From Rhodococcus sp. PAMC28707 (GTDB lineage Bacteria > Actinomycetota > Actinomycetes > Mycobacteriales > Mycobacteriaceae): a stretch of DNA of 64,000 nt. Each line of letters starts with the position of its first letter. Positions within the stretch are counted from its first letter, which is position 1. Below the pieces are notes generated by a model that saw only the letters and a list, made by a program, of their open reading frames with translations, did not search any database and was not told the origin of the DNA. The stretch spans positions 1,550,001 to 1,614,000 of the forward strand of contig NZ_CP039253.1 in NCBI RefSeq assembly GCF_004795915.1. The letters run 5' to 3'. Made by a program: the position numbers and the translations under genes. This document shows, one piece after another, positions 1-8,420 of this stretch.

Positions 1-1462
1 CCGACAATGCCCGGGCCAATGCGACACGTTGACGCTGACCGCCCGACAAGCTGGCCCCGCGATCGGTGACTGCGTGGTCGAGTCCATGCTCGTGCATTGC
101 GACGACATCGGTAGCGGCGGACGCGGCGAGTATTCGGTCGAGTTCGTGGTCCTCGCGGGCGCGCCCGGCGGAGACGTTCGTTCGCACGGTGCCCGCGAAC
201 AGGTCGGTGTTGTGCGGTTCCACCAGAACTGTTCGACGCGCATCGGCCAGTCCGAGTTCACCGATTCCAAGGCCACCGATGGTCACTGTGCCGAGGTAGT
301 CGTCCTCGCTGATCTGTCCGGACAGCACTGCGGCCAATGCCTCGCCGTCCTGGGGTCGCAGTGCCACCACACCGAGAAGTTCCCCGGGGGCGGCCGAAAG
401 ATCGAAGCCGTCGAGAGACCGGTATGCGATGCCCGCGGCCGCGATATCGGTGGCCGGAGGTGCCACAGAACCGGCCTCTGCCAGAACGTGATCCGCGCCG
501 AGCACCAAGGCCAGGCGATCGGCCGAACCTCGCACGACTGCAGCGACACCCGGTAGGCGCGACATCGTGGTCAGCGGTTCGATGATGAACTGCGACAGTC
601 CGACCACCGTGATGAGCTCACCTACCGAGATTCGACCCTGTAGCGCGAACAGTCCTGCTGCGCCGGCAATTCCGACGGACAGCAGCGCACTGACCGTCGT
701 CGAGAATCCGAGGTAGATACTGTTGGCTTTGGCCATCTTCATCGTCGCGCTCAATGCGGTGCGGCTCGAGGCGAAGAATCGGGCCGATGCTGCGTCCTCG
801 GCACCGATCCCGCGTAGTGGACGCACCCCGCCGACCAGGTCGGTCGCCATGCCGGACACTCGTGCAACCTCTGCTTGTTGCGCCGTGGCGGCCTTGGTCA
901 GCAGCGGAGCCGCACGCTGCAATCCGAACATGATGACCGGGGTGGCGATGACGACCGCCAACCCCAACGGAATGTCGATGACCAGCAACGCAATTGCGCT
1001 GACGAGGGTGGCGGTGATCGCCGCGGCCGTACGCGCGATGACATCGAGAATCCACGAGGTCTTCTCGGCGTCGGAGGTGGAAACGGACAGCAGTTCGCCG
1101 GACACGAGGTCGGTGCGCACGCCTCGGGGATGGAGCACCCGACCTGCGATCTCGACGCGCATCATGTGCGCCTCACGTTCGATCGCGACCACGATGATGC
1201 GGGCGCCGAAACGAAACGCATACGACAGAACCACGAACAGTCCAGCCAGAGCCAGCAGCGAGATGATCATCGCGGTTCCGTCACCGGTGTCGATGGCACG
1301 GCCGACGATCAGACCGATCGCGACCGGAACCATCGTCTCGCAGAACTGATGCACGCAGAGGAACACGGTGGAGATGATCATCCGGGTGCGCTGGCGTCGC
1401 ACACTCCGGCGAAGAATCGCAGTACCGGTCGAAGGGGGGTTCGTGGTCGTCGACACACCCAT
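1..1462 (-). CDS. ABC exporter, fused permease/ATPase (3' end outside window)
   Basis: Reading the minus strand from 1462 down to 1 gives an uninterrupted frame for a half-size ABC exporter. About six hydrophobic segments come first, then a nucleotide-binding domain that runs off the window edge right after a canonical signature, LSGGQRQRVALARAL (encoded at about 1-50). The position expected for Walker A reads LRPQDGEAL, with no GKS/T, so this ATP site looks degenerate, as in one half of heterodimeric exporters. The Q-loop position reads VLVEPHNTDLFAG, with Glu in place of Gln. The frame stays open upstream of the ATG at 1462 to about 1600, so a GTG start near 1530 is possible. The substrate is unknown. 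A catalytically complete partner subunit would be expected just outside the window. Confidence 0.82.
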   Translation of the reverse strand, partial: MGVSTTTNPPSTGTAILRRSVRRQRTRMIISTVFLCVHQFCETMVPVAIGLIVGRAIDTGDGTAMIISLLALAGLFVVLSYAFRFGARIIVVAIEREAHMMRVEIAGRVLHPRGVRTDLVSGELLSVSTSDAEKTSWILDVIARTAAAITATLVSAIALLVIDIPLGLAVVIATPVIMFGLQRAAPLLTKAATAQQAEVARVSGMATDLVGGVRPLRGIGAEDAASARFFASSRTALSATMKMAKANSIYLGFSTTVSALLSVGIAGAAGLFALQGRISVGELITVVGLSQFIIEPLTTMSRLPGVAAVVRGSADRLALVLGADHVLAEAGSVAPPATDIAAAGIAYRSLDGFDLSAAPGELLGVVALRPQDGEALAAVLSGQISEDDYLGTVTIGGLGIGELGLADARRTVLVEPHNTDLFAGTVRTNVSAGRAREDHELDRILAASAATDVVAMHEHGLDHAVTDRGASLSGGQRQRVALARALS

Positions 1463-1590
1463 CACGTCGCCGAGGAAGAAAAGTGCATTGACCGACCCTA
1501 ATCCATGCCCCGATAGGGCCCAGGTCACTTCGACGAGCACAGCGCTCGTTCGGAAGAAGTGGCGAGAGGGCGACCAGTTCTCATAGAGTT

Positions 1591-1625
1591 GGTGCCGACG
1601 CGAAAGAAACTTTCGCGTCGGCACC
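1591..1625. repeat. Perfect 16-bp inverted repeat with 3-nt loop
   Basis: Arms at 1591-1606 and 1610-1625 are exact reverse complements (GGTGCCGACGCGAAAG and its complement) around AAA. It lies between the ABC exporter, reading left, and the small gene at 1664, reading right. It therefore does not sit at a 3' end as an ordinary terminator would. It could be a leader hairpin, an attenuator or an operator. Confidence 0.8.
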
Positions 1626-1663
1626 ACCAATCGAGCACGCCAGCAACCACTACGGAGACGATC

Positions 1664-1837
1664 ATGGCCGCCAGTACGACCACGGACAAAGACATCGCCG
1701 ACGACGAGATCGTCCAATTGGCCGACGAGACCGCCAGCCAGGCGCAGCGCGTAGTCGCTGCATACGCGCTCGACGCAGACGAGTGCCGCATGCTGTTTGC
1801 AATGCTGGGCATCGAACCGGCGGCAAAACCCGAGTGA
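1664..1837 (+). CDS. Small conserved actinobacterial protein upstream of otsA (Rv3489-like)
   Basis: A 57-residue acidic, Ala-rich protein. ATG 1664 is chosen because GGAG lies at 1654-1657 at good spacing. Extending the frame upstream would run it through the 1591-1625 hairpin. The second half (ADETASQAQRVVAAYALDADECRMLFAMLGI) looks like one or two amphipathic helices. M. tuberculosis has a similarly short gene, Rv3489, directly before otsA (Rv3490), and here too the next gene is otsA, 51 nt away. Co-transcription with otsA is likely. The function is unknown, and the assignment rests on size, position and helical character, not on a recognised domain. Confidence 0.6.
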   Translation: MAASTTTDKDIADDEIVQLADETASQAQRVVAAYALDADECRMLFAMLGIEPAAKPE

Positions 1838-1888
1838 TCGCACGCACCGGCAATCGCACGTTCTGAACGATGAACCGATAGGACAGTA

Positions 1889-3343
1889 GTGGCTGACGCC
1901 TCGCAGGGTTCCAATTTCGTCGTCGTGGCCAACAGGTTGCCCGTGGACTTGGAGACGCTTCCCGACGGAAGTACGCGATGGAAGCGAAGCCCAGGCGGGC
2001 TGGTGACGGCACTCGAACCGATCCTTCGAGCCAACAACGGCGCCTGGGTGGGTTGGCCGGGGGTCCCCGATGTCGAGGTCGAGCCGTTCGTCGAGGACGA
2101 GCTCGAACTGTGTCCCGTCACGTTGAGCGAGCGTGAAGTCGCCGACTACTACGAGGGTTTCTCCAACGGCACCCTGTGGCCGCTCTATCACGACGTCATC
2201 GTCAAACCGATCTACGACCGTTCCTGGTGGAATGCCTACGTAGAGGTCAACCGTCGGTTCGCCGAGACGACCTCTGCTGCGGCAGCCCAGGGTGCGACGG
2301 TGTGGATCCAGGACTACCAGCTCCAGCTGGTCCCGAAGATGCTGCGGATGCTGCGCCCAGATCTGACCATCGGGTTCTTTCTGCACATCCCCTTCCCGCC
2401 GGTCGAGTTGTTCATGCAGATGCCGTGGCGGACCGAGATCGTCGAAGGCCTACTCGGCGCCGACCTCATCGGATTCCATCTCGCGGGCGGCGCCCAGAAC
2501 TTCCTGTACCTCGCCCGCAGACTCGCCGGTCAGGTCACCTCACGCGGATCCGTCGGGGTGCGGTCCAAGCTCGGATCCGTCCAGGTCGGCTTCCGGACGG
2601 TACGCGTCGGCGCGTTCCCGATCTCCATCGATTCGGGGGATCTCGACGAGAAGTCACGCCGCAAGGCGGTCCGTGATCGTGCCAAGCAGATCCGTAAGGA
2701 TTTGGGTAACCCGAAGCGCATCATGCTCGGGGTCGACCGTCTGGACTACACCAAGGGAATCGACGTCCGGCTCAACGCATTCCGCGAGCTTCTCGAAGAG
2801 GACCGGGTCGATCCGGCCGAGAACATCATCGTCCAGCTCGCCACACCGAGCCGCGAACGCGTCGAAAGTTACAAGGCGATGCGCGGTGAGATCGAACAGC
2901 AGGTCGGCCGCATCAACGGCGAGTACGGCCAGGTCGGCCACCCCGTCGTGCACTATCTACATCGACCGATCCCGCGCGACGACCTCATCGCATACTTCGT
3001 CGCAGCAGACGTCATGCTGGTCACTCCCCTACGCGACGGGATGAATCTCGTCGCCAAGGAGTACGTTGCGTGCCGCAGCGATCTCGGCGGTTCGCTCGTG
3101 TTGAGCGAATTCACCGGTGCCGCTGCCGAACTCCGTCAGGCATACCTGTGCAACCCGCACGATCTCGACAGCGTCAAGGACGCCATCATCGATGCGCTCG
3201 AGCAGGCGCCCGAGGACGGCCGACGGCGTATGCGCGCCATGCGTAGGCAGGTACTCGCACACGACGTCGACCGATGGGCCAGGTCCTTCCTCGACGCGCT
3301 GTCGAATCCGCCGCAGGACGGCCAACCGACAACTCAGCGCTGA
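1889..3343 (+). CDS. otsA: Trehalose-6-phosphate synthase OtsA
   Basis: GT20 glycosyltransferase that makes trehalose-6-phosphate from a nucleotide-sugar glucose donor and glucose-6-phosphate, the first step of the OtsAB trehalose pathway in the cytosol. The 484-residue length is normal for the family. Visible hallmarks are the N-terminal [47 protein letters not shown], the donor-site [10 protein letters not shown] and [12 protein letters not shown]. The start is GTG 1889. Mycobacterial OtsA uses ADP- or UDP-glucose; the preference here cannot be read from sequence. Trehalose is needed for trehalose mycolate export in mycolata. The gene ends at a strong bidirectional terminator. Confidence 0.96.
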   Translation: MADASQGSNFVVVANRLPVDLETLPDGSTRWKRSPGGLVTALEPILRANNGAWVGWPGVPDVEVEPFVEDELELCPVTLSEREVADYYEGFSNGTLWPLYHDVIVKPIYDRSWWNAYVEVNRRFAETTSAAAAQGATVWIQDYQLQLVPKMLRMLRPDLTIGFFLHIPFPPVELFMQMPWRTEIVEGLLGADLIGFHLAGGAQNFLYLARRLAGQVTSRGSVGVRSKLGSVQVGFRTVRVGAFPISIDSGDLDEKSRRKAVRDRAKQIRKDLGNPKRIMLGVDRLDYTKGIDVRLNAFRELLEEDRVDPAENIIVQLATPSRERVESYKAMRGEIEQQVGRINGEYGQVGHPVVHYLHRPIPRDDLIAYFVAADVMLVTPLRDGMNLVAKEYVACRSDLGGSLVLSEFTGAAAELRQAYLCNPHDLDSVKDAIIDALEQAPEDGRRRMRAMRRQVLAHDVDRWARSFLDALSNPPQDGQPTTQR

Positions 3344-3354
3344 TTCGACTGGGC

Positions 3355-3388
3355 TGTCCACTGGAGGCCACCAAGCCTCCAGTGGACA
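3355..3388. terminator. Bidirectional hairpin terminator, otsA / mce-associated genes
   Basis: A 14-bp perfect stem (TGTCCACTGGAGGC and its complement) with a 6-nt loop lies between the convergent ends of otsA and the 3393-3878 gene. It has no long T-run, as is usual in actinobacteria. Confidence 0.85.
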
Positions 3389-3392
3389 CCGC

Positions 3393-3878
3393 TCAGATCG
3401 GAGTCAACTCGCTTGCGAGCCAACGCCCGTCGACTTTTTCCATCTTCATCCGCACCCGACTGCCGCTGCTGGCAGCGTCAGGAGCGTCGGTGCTGGTGGT
3501 GATCTGATTGAGGAACAGCATTATCGTTGCCTCGTCCGGATCGGCCGAGACGACTGCGGTGCCCTGCACGGTCACCTGAACGGTGAGCGACTTTTCTTTG
3601 GCACTGGGAGCGATGACTTCGGTCACCAACTTAGTGTATTCGTCCTTGAAGTCTCCGGTCAGACCGTCTGCCGCAGAGCCCAATTGCTGGTCCACATTGG
3701 CGAAGTCGTAGGCCAGCATCGAGGTAGCCTGCGCCGAAGCTGCCGTCAATGCATCGGTGCGCGCCTGCTCGGTTTGCTCGTTCTGCCGATACTGATAGAA
3801 CAGCACCCCGACACCGGCGGCCAGGGCCAACACGATGACGACGGCCAAGCTGCGCAAAAGAATTCCAGATTTCATCAC
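3393..3878 (-). CDS. Mce-associated membrane protein (Rv3492c-like)
   Basis: 161 residues: a short cytosolic N-terminus, one membrane helix (about residues 5-28, SLAVVIVLALAAGVGVLF), then an exported alpha+beta domain resembling the SnoaL/NTF2-like fold of Mce-associated (Mas/Orphaned-Mas) proteins. The start codon overlaps the stop of the upstream gene (ATGA at 3875-3878), so the pair is translationally coupled. In M. tuberculosis the equivalents Rv3493c and Rv3492c end the mce4 operon and are needed for full Mce4 function, probably by stabilising the complex. Here they are separated from mce4F by a divergently oriented esterase gene and start from their own KstR-type promoter region. Confidence 0.85.
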   Translation of the reverse strand: MMKSGILLRSLAVVIVLALAAGVGVLFYQYRQNEQTEQARTDALTAASAQATSMLAYDFANVDQQLGSAADGLTGDFKDEYTKLVTEVIAPSAKEKSLTVQVTVQGTAVVSADPDEATIMLFLNQITTSTDAPDAASSGSRVRMKMEKVDGRWLASELTPI

Positions 3879-4636
3879 GGCACGAACTCCACTCTCGACG
3901 CTGTCATCACGTCACCGTCGTCAGCGACTGTTACGCGCAACCGGAAGTCGCGCGGTTGGGGTTCTTCGGCATCGGAGTTCTTCACCATTGCCCGTGCGGC
4001 CACCAGGACATCCGCCGCATATTCGCTGCTGTTTTCGATTCCAGCTTCGATGATTTCGCCGTTCGAGTCGACACGAGCCTGCTTGACGACGTCGACGAAC
4101 GGCCCCTCGCGGCCCTCGAACTCGGCCTTGAAGTCACCACTGGCGCCGGCCAACAACCGGTCCACGTCCTCCTGCGCTGAATCGGGATGAATCGTCGTCA
4201 GATTCAAGACGGTCTGTCGGGCGGTCTGTACGAATCGCTCGGCTCGCGCGTCATCGGCGCTCGTCGCTCGATTGGCCAGGAACAGGTAGACGCCTCCAGA
4301 GAGCAGGGCGAGAACCACGACGACGAACAACGACGTCAGTACTAGGCCGAGCCGTTTCGTTTTCGGATGCGGGGCATCCCCGTTCTGCGCGGGCTTTTCT
4401 TCATCCGACACAGCCGCTTCCGTCGTCGGCGTTGCCGGCTTCTTCTCGGTGTCAGCCCCGACGAGGGAGGATGTGGGTTCCTCTTTCTTCAGGTCCGGAG
4501 TGTCGACGGGGGGGTCCTGTGCGGTCGCCGGTGCCTCGAAAGTGTTCTTCGAAGCCGATTCGCCCGCGATAGGCCCTGCCGGTCGTACTGCCCGACGGCG
4601 TGGGCGCCTCGGCGCCGTGCCCTCGTCGTCTGCCAT
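3875..4636 (-). CDS. Mce-associated membrane protein with long cytosolic N-terminus (Rv3493c-like)
   Basis: 253 residues. About the first 95 are low-complexity, charged and Pro/Ala/Thr-rich, presumably cytosolic. One membrane helix follows (LGLVLTSLFVVVVLALLSGGVYLFL), then an exported domain of about 130 residues of the Mce-associated type. It is the first gene of a two-gene operon with the 3393-3878 gene. The 166-nt region upstream is shared with the divergent esterase gene and carries one good and one weak KstR-type box, so the operon is probably induced by sterols. The length and layout match Rv3493c, placed beside mce4F in mycobacteria. Confidence 0.85.
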   Translation of the reverse strand: MADDEGTAPRRPRRRAVRPAGPIAGESASKNTFEAPATAQDPPVDTPDLKKEEPTSSLVGADTEKKPATPTTEAAVSDEEKPAQNGDAPHPKTKRLGLVLTSLFVVVVLALLSGGVYLFLANRATSADDARAERFVQTARQTVLNLTTIHPDSAQEDVDRLLAGASGDFKAEFEGREGPFVDVVKQARVDSNGEIIEAGIENSSEYAADVLVAARAMVKNSDAEEPQPRDFRLRVTVADDGDVMTASRVEFVP

Positions 4637-4673
4637 AAAAACCTTCCTCGTTGCGTCCAGTGGTCGTGCCGAC

Positions 4674-4687
4674 TAGAACCGGTGTCG
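4674..4687. promoter_or_regulatory. Weak KstR-like box
   Basis: TAGAACCGGTGTCG keeps the left half of the KstR consensus TnnAACnnGTTnnA, but GTT has become GTG and the final A is lost. It lies 37 nt before the Mce-associated operon start. It may be a secondary site. Confidence 0.4.
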
Positions 4688-4740
4688 ACCTACATCTCAT
4701 TCACATTGTGCACGCTGTGGGTAACAGAACGGTCGAGAAC

Positions 4741-4754
4741 TAGAACTGGTTCAC
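4741..4754. promoter_or_regulatory. KstR operator between esterase and Mce-associated operon
   Basis: TAGAACTGGTTCAC matches the KstR consensus TnnAACnnGTTnnA at all fixed positions but the last. It is 49 nt before ATG 4803 and about 105 nt before the divergent start at 4636, so it could control both. Confidence 0.75.
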
Positions 4755-4802
4755 CGGGCTGATACTCTCACTTCTCGGATTGACTCGAGAGGACCACTCC
4801 CT

Positions 4803-5744
4803 ATGGCTCACACGCTCACATGGCACGACGACGTCAGCCACCAGGCACGAGCACTGTCCTACGCCATGCGGATGACGCTGAAACCGGCGTTCAGTCTCTG
4901 GCCACTCACCGACAACGGTATCCGGGCGATCGGTCACCTCGACCGTGCCGTCGACCGACTCCCCAAGCCCAAGCGCGTCAAGATCGAGCAGGTTTTCCTC
5001 GGCGGGGTGCCATGCGAGAAGACGACACACCCGCGGGTCGCGACGGGATCTCTCGCCGATGCCACCATCCTCTACTTCCACGGCGGAGGTTTCGTATTCT
5101 GCGGTTTGGCCACCCACCGGAGCGCCTGCGCCACAATGTCCGCTCGCGCAGGTGTGCCCGTGTACTCCGTCGAATACCGACAGATCCCCGACGGCGGAAT
5201 CGGTACATCCATCGCCGACGCGATGAGCTCCTACCGCGCTGCACTGGGCACGGTGGCAGATCCGTCCAAGATCATCGTTGCAGGTGATTCTGCCGGTGGT
5301 TATCTCGCGATGAAGGTCGCCGAACTTGCTGTGCTGGAAGGACTCACTCCGCCTGCCGCGGTGTTGGGGTTCTCCCCTTTGCTCAATCTGGATTTGAAGA
5401 GTCATCCGCGGAAGTTCATGAAGAAGGATGCGTACCTTCCGATGAAGCAGGTCCTTGCACTCGAAGATCGCTGGCTCGCCGGACCCGACACCATCCCCGG
5501 GGCTTCTTCGCCCGTCAATGCCGACCCGTCGATCTTTCCACCGGTATTCCTCTCGACTGCGGAGAACGAAATCATGCGACCAGACGTCGAATCGATGACC
5601 CGGAAGCTCGGCGTCGCCGGCCGAACCGTCGAAACGCATGTGTGGAGAGGGCAGGTGCACGCGTTCCCTGTCATGGCCAGCGCACTGCCGGAAGGCAAGG
5701 CGGTCCTGGACCTCGCTGTGGCCTTCGCTGCCCGCAACCTCTGA
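4803..5744 (+). CDS. Alpha/beta hydrolase, hormone-sensitive-lipase family
   Basis: 313-residue HSL/family IV esterase. The oxyanion-hole motif HGGGF lies near residue 93, the nucleophile elbow GDSAGG near residue 162, and the catalytic His is in QVHAFP near residue 281; the acidic residue is probably in the ENEIMRPD segment. There is no signal peptide, so it acts in the cytosol. It is transcribed from a KstR-type box and sits inside the mce4 locus, between mce4F and the Mce-associated genes. Hydrolysis of steroid esters or acyl side chains is a reasonable guess, but the substrate cannot be read from sequence. LipF and LipN-type enzymes of mycobacteria are relatives. Confidence 0.88.
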   Translation: MAHTLTWHDDVSHQARALSYAMRMTLKPAFSLWPLTDNGIRAIGHLDRAVDRLPKPKRVKIEQVFLGGVPCEKTTHPRVATGSLADATILYFHGGGFVFCGLATHRSACATMSARAGVPVYSVEYRQIPDGGIGTSIADAMSSYRAALGTVADPSKIIVAGDSAGGYLAMKVAELAVLEGLTPPAAVLGFSPLLNLDLKSHPRKFMKKDAYLPMKQVLALEDRWLAGPDTIPGASSPVNADPSIFPPVFLSTAENEIMRPDVESMTRKLGVAGRTVETHVWRGQVHAFPVMASALPEGKAVLDLAVAFAARNL

Positions 5745-5759
5745 AGCCGACACCCCAAG

Positions 5760-5795
5760 GAGTCCACTGCGCCGCATCTGCGGCGGAGTGGACTC
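5760..5795. terminator. Bidirectional hairpin terminator, esterase / mce4F
   Basis: Inverted repeat GAGTCCACT...AGTGGACTC with a GC-rich inner stem (GCCGC/GCGGC), lying 15 nt after the esterase stop and 14 nt beyond the mce4F stop. Confidence 0.8.
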
Positions 5796-5808
5796 GAAGG
5801 GCAATCTG

Positions 5809-7212
5809 TTAACCAGTGCCCTGCTGGACCGACATGAGGCCCTGCAGATCGCTGACACCACCATTGAGTCCGGGTTGGGCGTAGGCGACGCCACCGGGTG
5901 CGACGTACATTCCGGTCTGCGGATCGTACGGGCGTGCTGCCACTGCCGGAGTGACACTGCTTTCACCACTGGGGATTTCGGTGTACGAAGGCTCGCCCTG
6001 CTCGACCGGGCCCCATGGCGGGTTGTTACCCAGCGGCACGTACCCGGCGTCGCTGCGGCAGATCTCCGGTGTCGGTGCGCGTCGACCGGGCACCTCCATG
6101 CACGGCAGATTTCGTGATCCGCGGACTGCGGTGCTGTCGTTCTGGTCCACCTTGCAAAAGAGGTCGGCCGGTGTGTCGGGCACGGACATATCGTTGGGGT
6201 CGCGACGCTGATCGGCAGGCAAGAATCCCGTCGTACATGCCGGCGGGTCGTTGACTTCGAGCTGGAAGTCGACGATGGCGCCTTCGCCCGGCGGGCCGCT
6301 ACCTGCCGCAGTCATGAGCGCTGCAGTAATGGGTGGGTACAGCACCAGAATCTGTTCGATTCCGGCGTTGTAGATGACACCGACTTCACCGATGCTGACC
6401 AGATTGGCGAGCAGAATCGGCAAGGTGGGTCGTAGATTCTGAAACAGCGTGTTCGCCTCGGCTGCCGCACCTGGACCTTTTTGCAAGATCGCACGCAGAT
6501 CCGGGTCACTGGCGCGCAGCTGATCGGTGAAGGTCGCAAGATTGCTTGTCCACGACCGAATTGCGTCGCTGCTGACAACCTGACCGTTCAACAGCGGCTC
6601 GACCTGCTCCAATAATTGCTTGGTAACACCGGAGTTGGCGTTCGCTTCCTGCACGAAGAGCCGAGTGGAGTCGATGAGCTTCTGCAAGTCCGGTCCGGAT
6701 CCGTTGAATGCCTTGAAGGATTCGTCGATGACGCTCTGCAACCGGGTGTCCGAAATGCTCTTCACCAGTGCGTCCGCTTGGTCCAACATCGGACCGACAT
6801 CCTGTGGAACCGTCGTCCGATCGACCGGTATGACGTCACCGTCGGACATATCTGCCCCACCCGATCCACGCGGCACGAGATCCACATACTGCTCGCCGAT
6901 GGCGGACACGCTCTTCACCTGGGCATCGACATCGGCGGGGATGGAAACACTACTGTCGAGGGACAGGTGGGCATCGACACCGTCCGAGGTCAGCGTGACG
7001 GTCTTGACCTCACCCACCGTGGTGCCGCGGTACGTGACGTTCGCGTGTGGGTACAGCCCGCCGGTGGTCGGCAGTTCCACGGTGGCGTCGTAGCGTCCGA
7101 TTCCGACAAGTGCAGGTACACCTATATATTTCGTCGCCATGACGACCAGTCCGATGACGGTGAGGATCGAGAAGATGATCAGCTGGATGCGGACGAACCT
7201 AGTGAGCATCAT
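5809..7212 (-). CDS. mce4F: Mce4F, sterol importer substrate-binding/tunnel protein
   Basis: 467 residues. An N-terminal membrane anchor (about residues 8-28) is followed by the MlaD/Mce beta-barrel domain (residues about 40-115, VELPTTGGLYPHANVTYRGTTVGEV), the helical MCE4/Tuc domain and a long Pro/Gly-rich C-terminal tail. It is the last of six mce genes, and its start overlaps the mce4E stop (ATGA). In mycobacteria and R. jostii Mce4 is the ATP-driven cholesterol importer: the six Mce proteins form a periplasm-spanning tube over the YrbE4A/B permease. The Mce-associated genes that normally follow are displaced beyond the divergent esterase gene. Confidence 0.93.
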   Translation of the reverse strand: MMLTRFVRIQLIIFSILTVIGLVVMATKYIGVPALVGIGRYDATVELPTTGGLYPHANVTYRGTTVGEVKTVTLTSDGVDAHLSLDSSVSIPADVDAQVKSVSAIGEQYVDLVPRGSGGADMSDGDVIPVDRTTVPQDVGPMLDQADALVKSISDTRLQSVIDESFKAFNGSGPDLQKLIDSTRLFVQEANANSGVTKQLLEQVEPLLNGQVVSSDAIRSWTSNLATFTDQLRASDPDLRAILQKGPGAAAEANTLFQNLRPTLPILLANLVSIGEVGVIYNAGIEQILVLYPPITAALMTAAGSGPPGEGAIVDFQLEVNDPPACTTGFLPADQRRDPNDMSVPDTPADLFCKVDQNDSTAVRGSRNLPCMEVPGRRAPTPEICRSDAGYVPLGNNPPWGPVEQGEPSYTEIPSGESSVTPAVAARPYDPQTGMYVAPGGVAYAQPGLNGGVSDLQGLMSVQQGTG

Positions 7213-8420
7213 GGTGCCGGTACCCCAAATCCAGGAATCGTAGGTAGCGGTATCGGCGGCAATCCCGGAATCTCCAGGGCCGGGGGCGCCGGCGCTGGCG
7301 GAACCGGCGTCGCCACTGGTCCGCGGAGCGGGTCCCCGGCTGCTGCCGCGGTCGGTGCGGCCTGCCGACCAAGAGCGCCCTCGAGACCTCCCATACGACC
7401 AGCGAGTGGAGTGCCGGTGAGGAAGTTGGCGTCGAGGCGTGGGAGAGACAAGTCGATTGTCATCCCGAGGTTGGCGTAGTCGCCACGTATGACATTGTTG
7501 ATTCCCTCTTGCGGGAACGGGTAGGTCAGCAGTACGGAGAGTACGTCGGTCAACGCGTTGCCGGAGTTGGCAAGTGCGTTGAGTACCGGGGTGAGACTGG
7601 CGATGTTGGTCTTCAGATCCGCGCCACTGTTCTCTACCAGTCTCGAGACGACGTCGCTGAGTCGGCCCAGTGAGGTGAACGCGTTGGTGATATCGGGGCG
7701 CTGTGCAATCAGCACGTCGAGCGCCGGCGGAAGCTCGTTCAAAGCCTTTGTCAGCGTTGCGCTTTGATTCTCCACGTTGACGGACAGGCGATCGATGCCC
7801 TCCATCGCCGCGATGATATCGCCGCGCTGGTCATCGAGGCTGGAGACCAATTCGTCGAGGCGGGGCAGCAGGTCTCGGATCGAATCCTCTCGTCCGCCGA
7901 CAGCATTGTTCAATTCGGTGGTGATGTCCTGTAGCTGAGCGAGGCCACCGCCGTTGAGTACGACGGACAACGAGGACAGCGTCTGCTCGGTGGTGGGATA
8001 CGCACCGGCACGCTCGAGTGGAATCGTGTCGCCGTTCTGCAACCTTCCCTCTGGATCGGTAGGAGGTACGAGCGCGAGGTGCTGCGAACCGAGCAGAGAT
8101 GTCTGTCCGATCTTCGCGGACACGTTTTCCGGCAACTCGACATTCTCGTTCAACGACACGGTGACAAGGGCATGCCAATTTTGAACCACGATCGACTCGA
8201 CACTACCGACTGTCACATCGTCGACCAGGACCGGTGAATTTTGCGACAGCGTAGTCACATTCGGCATCTCGATCTGTACCTGATATGCATTCTCACCCCG
8301 ACCTTGGGTTCCAGGAAGCGGCAAGGAGTTCAACCCGCTCCACTCGCAGCCTGCCAGCGTGGTCGACATGGCGATCGCAAGTATCCCCACTCTCGCGACT
8401 GCACGTGTACGGGTTGTCAT
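7209..8420 (-). CDS. mce4E: Mce4E, Mce-family lipoprotein (LprN-type)
   Basis: 403 residues beginning with a lipoprotein signal peptide whose lipobox is TLAGC (Cys at residue 24), typical of the E position of every mce operon. The Mce domain follows (YQVQIEMPNVTTLSQNSPVLVDDV to about residue 120), then a long helical domain and a Pro/Gly-rich tail ending IPGFGVPAP. The gene overlaps both neighbours by 4 nt. It is the lipid-anchored subunit of the Mce4 tube. Confidence 0.93.
   Translation of the reverse strand: MTTRTRAVARVGILAIAMSTTLAGCEWSGLNSLPLPGTQGRGENAYQVQIEMPNVTTLSQNSPVLVDDVTVGSVESIVVQNWHALVTVSLNENVELPENVSAKIGQTSLLGSQHLALVPPTDPEGRLQNGDTIPLERAGAYPTTEQTLSSLSVVLNGGGLAQLQDITTELNNAVGGREDSIRDLLPRLDELVSSLDDQRGDIIAAMEGIDRLSVNVENQSATLTKALNELPPALDVLIAQRPDITNAFTSLGRLSDVVSRLVENSGADLKTNIASLTPVLNALANSGNALTDVLSVLLTYPFPQEGINNVIRGDYANLGMTIDLSLPRLDANFLTGTPLAGRMGGLEGALGRQAAPTAAAAGDPLRGPVATPVPPAPAPPALEIPGLPPIPLPTIPGFGVPAP

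Noticed and set aside
4740..5969. 409-codon minus-strand frame over the esterase
   Set aside because: Opposite to the esterase, whose catalytic motifs are clear. It crosses the terminator at 5760-5795 and the end of mce4F.
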